Position numbers and translations under genes: made by a program. From Pseudonocardia cypriaca (GTDB lineage Bacteria > Actinomycetota > Actinomycetes > Mycobacteriales > Pseudonocardiaceae): 64,000 nucleotides of DNA. The DNA lies in assembly GCF_006717045.1 (NCBI RefSeq), contig NZ_VFPH01000001.1, forward strand, positions 1,364,001 through 1,428,000, written 5' to 3'. The first letter of the stretch is position 1. Each line of letters begins with the position of its first letter. Below, piece by piece: positions 16,300 to 24,172 of this stretch. Below the pieces are notes generated by a model that worked only from the letters and a program-made list of their open reading frames with translations, had not been told where the DNA came from and ran no database searches.

Positions 16300-17094
16300 G
16301 TGGACCCTCGCGACCCGGCCGTGCCGGGACTGCTGCGGCACGGCCGCATCGAGATCACCGGCAGGCTGGTCGACGCGTCGAACGCCACCCTCTTCGGAAG
16401 CATCACCCTCGACGGCCTGACCGCGGAGTGCGTCTACAAGCCGGTGCGGGGAGAGCGTCCGCTGTGGGACTTCCCCGACGGCACGCTCGCCGGGCGCGAG
16501 GTGGCCGCCTACCTGGTGTCCGAGGCCGGCGGCTTCCACGTCGTCCCGCCCACGGTGCTGCGCGACGGGCCGTTCGGGCCGGGCATGGTGCAGGTGTGGG
16601 TCGACACCGACGACGAACGCGAGCTCGTGGACGTCTGCCGCCCCTCGGAGGTGCCTGCCGGCTGGATCGGCGTGCTGCGCGCCCGCGGTGACCGCGGTGA
16701 GCCCGCCGTGCTCGTCCACGCCGACACGCCTGAGCTGCAGGCGATGGCCGCGTTCGACGTGGTCGCCAACAACGCCGACCGCAAGGGCGGGCACGTGCTC
16801 GCGGGCGTCGACGGCAACGTCTACGGCGTGGACCACGGCCTGTGCATGCACACGGAGGACAAGCTCCGCACCGTGCTGTGGGGGTGGGTCGGCAAGCCGT
16901 TGCCGCGCGCGGTCGTCGAGAAGCTCGAACGACTGCGTTCCGAGCTGGCTGGCAGCCTGTCGGATGACCTGTCCGAGCACATCACGCGGCGCGAGCTGCG
17001 CACGTTCGTCCACCGGGTCGAGCACCTGCTCGACGACTCCTGCTACCCCGAGCCGTCCGGCTACGGGCCGGCGATCCCCTGGCCCGCCTTCTGA
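16300..17094 (+). CDS. SCO1664 family protein (PI3/4-kinase-like fold)
   Basis: A 264-aa protein of the SCO1664/Rv2133c family. ASNATLFGSITLDG, VYKPVRGERPLWDFP, AFDVVANNADRKGGHVL and VYGVDHGLCMH resemble the nucleotide-binding and catalytic-loop motifs of phosphatidylinositol 3/4-kinase-like proteins (N-x-D-R/K and D-x-G-type). It may be a kinase or AMPylator of unknown target. GTG 16300 is the start. In many actinobacteria mshC follows. Here the MFS gene converges instead and its end overlaps this gene by 34 nt. Confidence 0.9.
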   Translation: MDPRDPAVPGLLRHGRIEITGRLVDASNATLFGSITLDGLTAECVYKPVRGERPLWDFPDGTLAGREVAAYLVSEAGGFHVVPPTVLRDGPFGPGMVQVWVDTDDERELVDVCRPSEVPAGWIGVLRARGDRGEPAVLVHADTPELQAMAAFDVVANNADRKGGHVLAGVDGNVYGVDHGLCMHTEDKLRTVLWGWVGKPLPRAVVEKLERLRSELAGSLSDDLSEHITRRELRTFVHRVEHLLDDSCYPEPSGYGPAIPWPAF

Positions 17095-18407
17095 GGTGAG
17101 CCCTGGGTGGCGGCCATGAGCGCGGCGGCGAGGGGCAGCGCCGCGGCCACGGCGAGCGCGAGGCCGACGCCGATCGGTGCGGTGAGGCCGCCCGCCACCG
17201 CGGAGCCGGCCGCACCGCCGATCATGAACGTCAGCGCCAGCAGGCCCATCGCCGACCCGCGCTCCTGCGGTGGCACGGCGGCGGCCGCCTGGCCGTTGAG
17301 CACGACCTGGGCCACGCCGAACGCCACGAACGCGAGCGACGTGCCGGCCAGCACGAGTGCGGGCGCACCGGTGACGCCCGCGGCCACGAGCGCCGACGCG
17401 CTGGTCGCGGCCACCGCCGCCAGCACCCGCTGCTGGACGCGCGGACCGAGCCGACCGGTCAGCCGGGCGACCACCGCCCCGAGCGCCGCTCCGGGCAGAA
17501 GGGCGGCGCCGACGGCGAGGACGCTCCAGCCGCGACCGCCGACCAGCAGCGCGGGTGCGGCGTAGACCGAGGCGAAGAGGCCGCCGAAGACACCGAAGCC
17601 GGTGAACGCGGCCCGCACGTAGCCGCGGCGCGCCAGCAGGCCATGCGGCACGAACCCCTCCGGGGTCCGGCGCACCCACATCGCGAGCGCACCGGCGGCT
17701 GCCAGGGTGAGCGCGGCGAGCCCGACCACCGCGCTCGTGCCGAGGCCCAGGGCGGGTGACTGCAGCAGGACGAGCCCGGCCGCGGTCATCGTGGTGAGCA
17801 GCGCGGCTCCGACGGCGTCCAGCGGTGTGCCCTGGCGTGGCGCGGGGGCCAGTCGCAGCGTCAGCACGGCGCCGACGAGGGACAGCACCGGGAGCACGAG
17901 TGCCCACCGCCAGGAGAGCGCTGCCGTCACCGCCCCGCCGACGAGCGTGGCTGCCCCGGCGAACACCGGGACGACCAGGCCGTACCAGCCGAGCACCGCG
18001 ATCCGCCGTTCCGGCGGGCCGGACGTCGATAGGGTGACGGCGGTGGCCGTCATCGCGCCGGAGCCCGCGGCCAGGACGAACCGGCCCGCGATGACCGGGC
18101 CGAGCCCGGGCGACAGCACGATGACCGCGGTACCGGCTGCCATCGCGGCGCCGCCGGCGAGCAGGACGCGCCGGGCGCCCCACGAGTCGAGGAGCCGGCC
18201 GAAGAGCGCGGTTCCGATCCCGAGCGCGAGCGCGTGCACGGTGAGGATCCAGGCGGTCGTCGACGGGCCGACGCCGAGCTCCCCGCCCGCCGCCGGGAGC
18301 GCGATGCCGGCGGCGCTCACGCCGAAGATCGACGGACCGAACAGCAGCCCGAGCCGGATGCCGGCCGATCGCGGGGCCGGCTCCGGGTGGGTCCGAAGGT
18401 CGGTCAC
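17061..18407 (-). CDS. MFS transporter
   Basis: A major-facilitator protein of 448 aa with about 12-14 hydrophobic segments and the loop motif GRLLDSWGARRVLLAGG between helices 2 and 3. The architecture resembles DHA2-type drug exporters. GTG 18407 overlaps the stop of the upstream FAD oxidoreductase gene by 4 nt (GTGA), so the two form an operon under the divergent LysR regulator. The C-terminus is encoded antisense to the end of the SCO1664-family gene. Confidence 0.9.
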   Translation of the reverse strand: MTDLRTHPEPAPRSAGIRLGLLFGPSIFGVSAAGIALPAAGGELGVGPSTTAWILTVHALALGIGTALFGRLLDSWGARRVLLAGGAAMAAGTAVIVLSPGLGPVIAGRFVLAAGSGAMTATAVTLSTSGPPERRIAVLGWYGLVVPVFAGAATLVGGAVTAALSWRWALVLPVLSLVGAVLTLRLAPAPRQGTPLDAVGAALLTTMTAAGLVLLQSPALGLGTSAVVGLAALTLAAAGALAMWVRRTPEGFVPHGLLARRGYVRAAFTGFGVFGGLFASVYAAPALLVGGRGWSVLAVGAALLPGAALGAVVARLTGRLGPRVQQRVLAAVAATSASALVAAGVTGAPALVLAGTSLAFVAFGVAQVVLNGQAAAAVPPQERGSAMGLLALTFMIGGAAGSAVAGGLTAPIGVGLALAVAAALPLAAALMAATQGSPQKAGQGIAGP

Positions 18408-19711
18408 GATGCCTCCTCGGGGGTGCGGTGGAACCGGCCCGCCGGGTCGTACGTGCGCCGGATGGCGCGCAGCCGGTCGCGGGTCGGTGGCGTGTGGGCG
18501 CGGGGGATGTCGGCAGCTGCGTCCGGGCCGGACAGGAAGTTGACGTAGACCCCACCGGTGGCCCACGGGGCGATCGCCTTCAGCAGGAGCCGTCGGGGGT
18601 GCGGGTCGGCGCCTGCCGGCGTGAGGGCCATGAGGCAGAAGGCCGCGTCCCGGCGGTCGATCGCGCTGGGCACCTCCGGCGGGCGGGCGAGCGCTCCGCC
18701 GAGGTGCCGCAGCTCCACCAGCAGCCCATGGTCGGCCGCCGCCGGCACGGCCACCGCGAGGAAGGCGTCGACGCCTGCCGCGTCGAGGTGGTGCAGCAGC
18801 GCGGAGTGTTCGTGGTAGGCGAGGGGGCCGTCGGGGTCCCGGTGGATCGCGGCGACGTCGCGGTAGGGCATCTCGCCCACGTCGTCGACGACCGGCGCGG
18901 CGAGCGCTCGCAGTGGTCGAAGCAGGCGCTCCCCGTCCGCCGCCGGCCCGGTGTAGGCGATCCGGACGTGCACGACGAACCGGCCACGCAGCGGTGGTGG
19001 GGCGTCGGCCGGCAGGCGCAGCAGCGCCAGCGAGGACGTCAGCTCCTCGGGAACGGTCTCGAGCCACTCGCGCCACCCGGCGACCACCCGCGCGGCGTCC
19101 GCGCCGTCGAAGAACAGCGCGCCGCCGTACAGGCGGGGGAGCGGGACCAGGCCGATCTCCATCTCGACCACGACGCCGAACCCGCTCTTGCCGCCGCGCA
19201 GAGCCCAGAACAGTTCGGGGTGCTCGTCCGGGGTGACGGTGCGCAGCTCTCCGTCGGCCGTGACGAGCCGGAAGCGGCGGACGTGGTCGGCGGCGTAGCC
19301 GAACGTCCGCGCGACCGGGCCCAGCCCGCCGCCGAGTGTGTAGGAGACCGCCCCGACCGACGGCGACGAGCCGTTCAGCGGCGCGAGGCCGTGCGGTGCG
19401 GCGGCGTCGATCACCTGCCGCCACCGCACCCCGGCGGCCACGGTGGCCGTTCGGGCGACCGGGTCGACGGACACGGCGTCCAGCCGGCGGGTGGCGATCA
19501 TGAGCGTGCCGTCGGCTGGGACGGTGACGCCGTGGCCGGTCGCGTGGATCGCGATGGGCAGGTCGTGGTGGGCGGCGTGCCGGACGGCGGCCCGCACGTC
19601 GGCGACGTCGGCCGGAACGACGACGAGAGCGGGCCGGTGGTCCACGACGCGGTTGAACCCGGTGCGCTCCGCGTCGTAGCGCGGGTGGCCGGGAGTGAGT
19701 ACATCTCGCAC
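18404..19711 (-). CDS. FAD-binding oxidoreductase (berberine-bridge-enzyme type)
   Basis: A 435-aa flavoprotein with a PCMH-type FAD domain: ALVVVPADVADVRAAVRHA, AIHATGHGVTVPADG (candidate 8-alpha-histidyl FAD site) and GLGPVARTFGYAADHVRRFR. The C-terminal BBE element is YVNFLSGPD...YDPAGRFHR. Such enzymes oxidise alcohols, sugars or secondary metabolites. GTG 19711 is the start. It is co-transcribed with the MFS gene and divergent from the LysR gene, suggesting a LysR-controlled modify-and-export unit. Confidence 0.9.
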   Translation of the reverse strand: MRDVLTPGHPRYDAERTGFNRVVDHRPALVVVPADVADVRAAVRHAAHHDLPIAIHATGHGVTVPADGTLMIATRRLDAVSVDPVARTATVAAGVRWRQVIDAAAPHGLAPLNGSSPSVGAVSYTLGGGLGPVARTFGYAADHVRRFRLVTADGELRTVTPDEHPELFWALRGGKSGFGVVVEMEIGLVPLPRLYGGALFFDGADAARVVAGWREWLETVPEELTSSLALLRLPADAPPPLRGRFVVHVRIAYTGPAADGERLLRPLRALAAPVVDDVGEMPYRDVAAIHRDPDGPLAYHEHSALLHHLDAAGVDAFLAVAVPAAADHGLLVELRHLGGALARPPEVPSAIDRRDAAFCLMALTPAGADPHPRRLLLKAIAPWATGGVYVNFLSGPDAAADIPRAHTPPTRDRLRAIRRTYDPAGRFHRTPEEAS

Positions 19712-19763
19712 ACCCCGAGGAGACCTCGGGAAGAGATCGCGGCCAACGGGCAGTTGCAGCTGG

Positions 19764-19788
19764 CAGTTATCGACGATCGTGATGAATC
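19764..19788. promoter_or_regulatory. Candidate LysR binding site
   Basis: The 87-nt gap between the divergent FAD-oxidoreductase and LysR starts contains TTATCGACGATCGTGATGAA, a T-N11-A-like interrupted palindrome with core ACGATCGT. LysR regulators usually bind such sites in the shared promoter region. Assignment is by position and symmetry only. Confidence 0.35.
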
Positions 19789-19798
19789 CGGGGGACGG

Positions 19799-20680
19799 GT
19801 GGAGCTGCGGCAGCTGCGGTACTTCGTCGCGGTCGCGGACGCAGGCACGTTCGTGCACGCCGCCGAGCGCCTGCACATCGGGCAGCCCGCTGTGAGCCAG
19901 CAGGTCGGGCGGCTGGAGCGCGAGCTCGGGGTGCGGCTGTTCGAGCGGACCACCCGGCACGTCCGGATCACGCCCGCCGGGCAGCGGCTGCTGGCGGAGG
20001 CGCGGGCCGTGCTCGCTGCGGCCGACCGCCTCCGGACGGTCGCAGCCGAGGCGCTGGTCGACGTGGGAGCGGTGCTGCGCCTCGGGACCAGCCACGGCCT
20101 CGGCGACCGCCTGTACCGGGTGCTCGACGAGCTCGCCTCCGCGGTACCGGACCTGTCCGTGCGGCTCGTGCGGTCCCGCCAGGAGGAGCGGCTCGCCGCC
20201 GTGCGCGCCGGTGAGCTCGACGCCGCGTTCGTGCGGGTGCTGGAGTCGGCGCCGGGGCTGGAGCTGGTGCCCGTCTGGCGGGAGCCGCTCGTGGTCGCGC
20301 TGCCCGATCGGCATCCGCTCGCCGCCCACCGGACGATCCGCCTCGACCAGCTCGGCGAGCTGCCGGTGCGGCTCGCGCCGCCGGCCAACAACCCGCCGTT
20401 CCACCGGCTGATCACCACGGCGCTCCGGGACGCCGGCGTCGACCCGCCGCCGGGCCCGCACTTCACGACCCTGCAGGACACCCTCGCCGAGATCGGCACC
20501 GGGCTGCCGTCGTGGACGGTCTTCTACCACCGGGCGGAGCTGCCGGTCGTGCGGCGGGTGGCGCTGCGGCCGCTGGAAGGGCTCAGCGTGCTCGTCTCGC
20601 TCGCCGCTCCGCCGGGCGTGCCGTCACCGCCGGTACGGGCGCTGCTGCGGGCCTGCGCCCCGGTGGCCGACGCGCACTGA
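19799..20680 (+). CDS. LysR family transcriptional regulator
   Basis: A 293-aa LysR-type regulator. The N-terminal winged HTH is LRQLRYFVAVADAGTFVHAA and ERLHIGQPAVSQQVGRLERE. A C-terminal periplasmic-binding-protein-like effector domain follows from about residue 90 (LRLGTSHGLGDRLYRVLDEL). GTG 19799 gives the standard LysR start VELRQLRYF. It is divergent from the FAD oxidoreductase/MFS operon, which is the expected target. Confidence 0.93.
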   Translation: MELRQLRYFVAVADAGTFVHAAERLHIGQPAVSQQVGRLERELGVRLFERTTRHVRITPAGQRLLAEARAVLAAADRLRTVAAEALVDVGAVLRLGTSHGLGDRLYRVLDELASAVPDLSVRLVRSRQEERLAAVRAGELDAAFVRVLESAPGLELVPVWREPLVVALPDRHPLAAHRTIRLDQLGELPVRLAPPANNPPFHRLITTALRDAGVDPPPGPHFTTLQDTLAEIGTGLPSWTVFYHRAELPVVRRVALRPLEGLSVLVSLAAPPGVPSPPVRALLRACAPVADAH

Positions 20681-20772
20681 CGGCGGTACCCGGCGCGCGG
20701 CCCATAGCCCTGCGACACGCGGGCCTCGCGATCTTCGTGGCTCCGACCTGCACGAATGCTCGGCGCGACAGC

Positions 20773-20797
20773 GGTTGTGCTCAGCCTTACTGGGTAC
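20773..20797 (+). promoter_or_regulatory. Stress sigma-factor type promoter of the Holin-X/DUF3618 operon
   Basis: GGTT (20773-20776), 15 nt, then GGGTAC (20792-20797) matches the actinobacterial SigB/SigF-group pattern GNNT-N14-16-GGGTAY. Transcription would start about 30-35 nt before ATG 20839. The operon content (envelope-associated, stress-like proteins) fits this type of control. Confidence 0.5.
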
Positions 20798-20838
20798 GCA
20801 TACAACGTAAACCAGGCCTAGCAGGGGAATGGTGCGGA

Positions 20839-21690
20839 ATGAGCCAGCAGACCAGCGGTCGTGCTCCAGGCAGCGGGAGCGGCGTTAGGACGGACCAGGG
20901 GACGACGCAAGTGGCGCGGGACGAGGTGACCGACGTCGGACGCACGACCGCCGACGCGGGCAAGAGCGTCGCCGGCACAGCGGCCGAGCAGGCAACGCAG
21001 GTCGCGCAGGAGGCGAAGACGCAGGCCCGGGACCTGATGGGCGAGGCCCGGACGCAGGTCCGGAGCCAGGCGCAGAACGGTCAGCAGAAGGCGGCCGACG
21101 CGCTGCGCAGCTTCGCGGACGAGCTCCAGCAGATGGCGCAGAGCGGTTCTCAGTCCGGCGCCGTGTCCGAGGTCGCCCGCCAGGCGGCCGACAAGCTCAC
21201 GGGCGTCGCGGACTGGATCGGGCAGCGCGAGCCCGGTGACCTGCTCGAGGAGGTCCGGGGCGTCGCTCGCCGCCGTCCCGGCATGTTCCTGCTCGGGGCG
21301 GCCGCGGCCGGCGTGATCGCGGGCCGGCTGACCCGCGGCGCCGCCGCGGCGGCATCCGGCGGAAGCGGTCAGAGCGCCGCGCCGCAGCCGCAGCCCTCGC
21401 CGCAGCCTCCGCCCCAGCCCGCCGCCGGTTACCCGGCGGGCCCGATGCCGAACGAGCGCACGGGAGTACCGCTCCCGCCGCCGCCCAGCGGCCCGTCCGG
21501 CGTCCCGGGTGGGGTCCCCGCGGGCGGACCGCCCGTTCCGCCGCCGAACCAGCCGGTCCCGCCGCCACCGGGCGGCCCGGTCCCGCCGCCGCCGTACCCG
21601 CCTGCGCCCGGTGGGACCGCGACCGGTCAGCCGGTCTACGAGCCGGAGCGCGGGGCGCCGACCTGGCAGGGGCAGGGAGGCCCGCGATGA
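20839..21690 (+). CDS. Alanine/glutamine-rich membrane-associated protein with Pro-rich tail
   Basis: A 283-aa protein in three parts. Residues 1-110 form a repetitive amphipathic helix (AAEQATQVAQEAKTQARDLM, ADALRSFADELQQMAQSG). Residues about 145-170 hold a single hydrophobic segment (RPGMFLLGAAAAGVIAGRL). Residues about 185-275 are a Pro/Gly tail with many PPPP runs, which should need EF-P for translation. It resembles the first genes of actinobacterial Holin-X/DUF3618 loci, sometimes labelled nutrient-deprivation-induced proteins. The stop overlaps the next ATG by 4 nt. Function unknown; a scaffold on the inner membrane is plausible. Confidence 0.8.
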   Translation: MSQQTSGRAPGSGSGVRTDQGTTQVARDEVTDVGRTTADAGKSVAGTAAEQATQVAQEAKTQARDLMGEARTQVRSQAQNGQQKAADALRSFADELQQMAQSGSQSGAVSEVARQAADKLTGVADWIGQREPGDLLEEVRGVARRRPGMFLLGAAAAGVIAGRLTRGAAAAASGGSGQSAAPQPQPSPQPPPQPAAGYPAGPMPNERTGVPLPPPPSGPSGVPGGVPAGGPPVPPPNQPVPPPPGGPVPPPPYPPAPGGTATGQPVYEPERGAPTWQGQGGPR

Positions 21691-22190
21691 CGGCACCGCC
21701 GTACCCGCCAGCGGGCGGCTACCCGGCCGAGCCGCAGCAACCGCGCGGGACGGGCGGAGCCCACGCCCGCCCGACCCAGACCACCGGGCGTCACGAGGAC
21801 GTCGGGGATGTGTCGCTCGGCGAGCTGGTCGGTGACGTCACCCGCGACCTGTCGACGCTGATGCGCCAGGAATTCGCGCTCGCAAGGGCCGAGCTCAAGC
21901 AGGAGGCGTCGAAGTCCGCGAAGGGGGCCGGCGCGTTCGGCGGGGCCGGGTTCGCCGGCTACATGACGGTCCTGTTCCTGTCGATCGCGCTGTGGTGGGC
22001 GCTGTCGCACCTGGTCGGGCACAGCTGGTCGGCGCTGATCGTCGCGGTGATCTGGGGCATCGTCGCCGCGGTGCTCGCCGCCGTGGGACGCAGGAAGTTC
22101 CGCGAGGTCAACCCGACTCCCGAGCGCACGGTCGACACCCTCAAGACCATTCCGGACGCCCTCAAGGGCGAGCGAGGAGGTACCCCGTGA
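21687..22190 (+). CDS. Phage holin family protein (actinobacterial Holin-X, PF07332-like)
   Basis: A 167-aa protein. After a Pro-rich N-terminus, residues 40-80 (VSLGELVGDVTRDLSTLMRQ and EFALARAELKQEASKSAKGA) form the conserved amphipathic helix. Two transmembrane helices follow at about 92-112 and 118-140. The family name is historical: in actinobacteria these are chromosomal envelope proteins and not phage lysis factors. It is translationally coupled to both neighbours by 4-nt overlaps, implying equimolar production with the DUF3618 protein. Confidence 0.9.
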   Translation: MTAPPYPPAGGYPAEPQQPRGTGGAHARPTQTTGRHEDVGDVSLGELVGDVTRDLSTLMRQEFALARAELKQEASKSAKGAGAFGGAGFAGYMTVLFLSIALWWALSHLVGHSWSALIVAVIWGIVAAVLAAVGRRKFREVNPTPERTVDTLKTIPDALKGERGGTP

Positions 22191-22891
22191 CCACTGCGAG
22201 CGAGCCCGAGCAGATCCGCGCGGAGATCGAGCGGACGCAGACGGCGCTGGGGCAGGACGTCGACGCCCTGACCGAGAAGGTGACTCCGAAGAAGATCGTC
22301 GAGCGCCGGGTCGACCGCGCCCGGTCGACCATGGGCAGGTGGAAGGAGAACGTGATGGGCGCGAGCCCGGTGGGCAGGGGTGACGTGACGTCCGCGGCTC
22401 AGGGAGCGGCCGGGACCGTCTCGCAGGCCGCGCAGTCGGTCTCCGGTACGGCTGCCTCGACGGTGTCGGAAGCCGCCTCGACGGTGTCGGATGCCGCCTC
22501 GACCGGCGCCCAGGCGCTGCAGCAGGCACCGGAGGTGATCCGGCAGCAGGCCAGGGGCAACCCGCTGGCAGCCGGGCTCATCGCCTTCGGCGCGGGCTGG
22601 TTGGTCTCCTCACTGCTCCCGGCGAGCCGCAAGGAGCAGGAGCTCGCCGGTCAGGCCAAGGACATGGCCCAGCAGGTGGCGCAGCCGCTCGGCCAGACCG
22701 TGGGCCAGGCAGCTTCCGAGGTGAAGGAGAACCTCCGCGAGCCCGCGCAGCAGGCGGTGGAGTCGGTGAGGTCGACCGCCACCGAGGCAGGTCAGACCGT
22801 CGCCGAGGAGGGCAAGGCGGCCGCCGGGCAGGTGCAGGGCCGCGCGCAGGACGCCACCGGCACCGTCCGGGAGCGCGCGACGAACGGCTGA
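22187..22891 (+). CDS. DUF3618 domain-containing protein
   Basis: A 234-aa protein. The N-terminal EQIRAEIERTQTALGQDVDA LTEKV motif defines DUF3618. A 21-bp tandem repeat encodes AASTVSE/D units (about residues 86-105), and a hydrophobic segment at about 124-140 (NPLAAGLIAFGAGWLVSSLL) anchors it in the membrane. The C-terminus is Ala/Gln-rich and helical. GTG 22187 follows GAGGAGG and overlaps the holin-family stop. It probably forms an inner-membrane complex with the two preceding proteins (inference). Confidence 0.9.
   Translation: MTTASEPEQIRAEIERTQTALGQDVDALTEKVTPKKIVERRVDRARSTMGRWKENVMGASPVGRGDVTSAAQGAAGTVSQAAQSVSGTAASTVSEAASTVSDAASTGAQALQQAPEVIRQQARGNPLAAGLIAFGAGWLVSSLLPASRKEQELAGQAKDMAQQVAQPLGQTVGQAASEVKENLREPAQQAVESVRSTATEAGQTVAEEGKAAAGQVQGRAQDATGTVRERATNG
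22451..22504 (+). repeat. 21-bp tandem repeat inside the DUF3618 gene
   Basis: Two and a half copies of a 21-bp unit containing GCCTCGACGGTGTCGGA encode AASTVSE, AASTVSD and AAST. Copy number could vary in frame by slippage. Confidence 0.7.
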
Positions 22892-22976
22892 TCGGCTGGG
22901 CGGCAGGACCTCCGGCGGCGGCCCCCTCCCCGTCGCGGCGGTCCTGCCGTCGACCACCGCAAGACGAGGAGCTGAG

Positions 22977-23423
22977 ATGAACGTTTCTCCTGACGCCCCC
23001 GACGCCGCCCACCGGGAGCCCTCGGACGTTCCTGCGGCGCCACCCGGCTCGACCGACGGCGAACAGCCGGCGGATGCGGGATCGGGCGGCGGCGCGAAGG
23101 CCAAGATCGCGGCACCGGTCAGGGGCGTGGTCACGCTGGCCAGGAAGGTCGGCAGGGCGGTCGCCGGGCGTGGCGCCGAGGGCGGGCGAGCCGTCGCCGG
23201 TCGCGCTCGGAGCATGCGCGAGAAGCGGGTCGCGCGCCGCTGCGTGATCGTGACCGAGAGCAGCGGCCGGCCGGTCGTGATCGGCCCCTATCGCGACGAA
23301 GACGCCGCCCGCAAGGACGTGGCCCGCGTACCGGGACCAGCGCAGGTTGCCCAGCTGCAGGCCGGAACGGCGTACTTCGCGGAAGGAGCGGAAGCCGGGC
23401 CGTCGTCGACCGCTACTCCGTGA
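22977..23423 (+). CDS. Basic hypothetical protein
   Basis: A 148-aa protein starting at ATG 22977 after GACGAGGAGCTG. It has a disordered acidic/Pro-rich N-terminus, a strongly basic middle (VTLARKVGRAVAGRGAEGGR, ARSMREKRVARRC) and a small C-terminal domain (VIVTESSGRPVVIGPYRDED). No family is recognised. It lies 85 nt after the DUF3618 gene and may belong to the same transcription unit. Its 3' end overlaps the convergent TetR gene by 11 nt. Confidence 0.65.
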   Translation: MNVSPDAPDAAHREPSDVPAAPPGSTDGEQPADAGSGGGAKAKIAAPVRGVVTLARKVGRAVAGRGAEGGRAVAGRARSMREKRVARRCVIVTESSGRPVVIGPYRDEDAARKDVARVPGPAQVAQLQAGTAYFAEGAEAGPSSTATP

Positions 23424-24147
23424 GGAAGCGGTCGAGCCGGTCCAGCAGGTCTTCCAGCGCTTGCTCGAACTCCGCGCCCGCGTGGTCCTCGGAGAGTTGT
23501 TCCTCCAGCCGTCGGATGTGCGGGAACGTGTCGAGGTCGAGCTTCTGGTCGGCGCCCGGAACGTCGGACTCCCCTTCGTCGAGCGGTTCTTCCGGGAGCG
23601 ACGACCGCGCCCCCAGGAGGCTCGCCTCGAGCAGCAGGTACCCGAGCAGGAAGCTCGAGAACGCCCGGTAGGCCATCACCGCGTGGGCGTCGCTGAACCC
23701 CCTGGCGATCAACGTGGCGAGGAAGTCCTCGACCACGCGCACGCTGCGCAGCGGCGGCCGCAGCCACGGCGCGGCGGGGTGCCTCGTCGCGATCAGCGGG
23801 AAGAGGTCGGGGTGCTCGCGCGCCAGCCTCCGAACGGCGTGGGCGAGCCACTGGAGGTAGGCCTGCCACCCGGTCGCCGGATGCAGCTCGTTGCGGCCCT
23901 GGTTCAGGTGCAGCTCGGCCACCATGCGGTCCACGATGCCTTCGAGGAGGTCCTCCCGACCGTTGACGTAGCGGTACAGGGACATCGCCTCGACACCGAG
24001 CTGCTTGCCCAGGCGGCGCATCGTCAGCGCTGTCAGGCCGTGCTGGTCGACGAACTCGATCGCGGTGTCGATGATCAGCTCGCGGGACAGGGGGCGACGC
24101 CCGGGCCCGGCACGTTCGTCCCGGTCGGCGTCGGCGTCGCTGCTCAT
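23413..24147 (-). CDS. TetR/AcrR family regulator with TetR_C-type domain
   Basis: A 244-aa regulator. The HTH is at about 22-68 (LIIDTAIEFVDQHGLTALTM, LGKQLGVEAMSLYRYVNGRE). The C-terminal domain resembles that of tetracycline-repressor-like proteins (DLFPLIATRHPAAPWLRPPL), followed by an acidic stretch. It starts at ATG 24147. No divergent target gene is present: upstream lies the end of the MocR-type gene, 25 nt away, also on the minus strand. Its regulon is therefore unclear. Confidence 0.9.
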   Translation of the reverse strand: MSSDADADRDERAGPGRRPLSRELIIDTAIEFVDQHGLTALTMRRLGKQLGVEAMSLYRYVNGREDLLEGIVDRMVAELHLNQGRNELHPATGWQAYLQWLAHAVRRLAREHPDLFPLIATRHPAAPWLRPPLRSVRVVEDFLATLIARGFSDAHAVMAYRAFSSFLLGYLLLEASLLGARSSLPEEPLDEGESDVPGADQKLDLDTFPHIRRLEEQLSEDHAGAEFEQALEDLLDRLDRFLTE

Positions 24148-24172
24148 GCCCGTCTCCTCATTCGGTTCCGCC

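Noticed and set aside
15652..20530. Very long open frames antisense to known genes (for example on the minus strand across 15,652-18,555 and 18,404-20,530)
   Set aside because: These are by-products of high G+C third positions. Their translations are Arg/Ala/Pro/Gly-rich without motifs, while the opposite or internal frames encode recognisable proteins.
18404..20680. Biosynthetic gene cluster built around the FAD oxidoreductase, MFS and LysR genes
   Set aside because: There is no core synthase, tailoring set or precursor genes nearby. The three genes are adequately explained as a small regulated oxidation/efflux unit.
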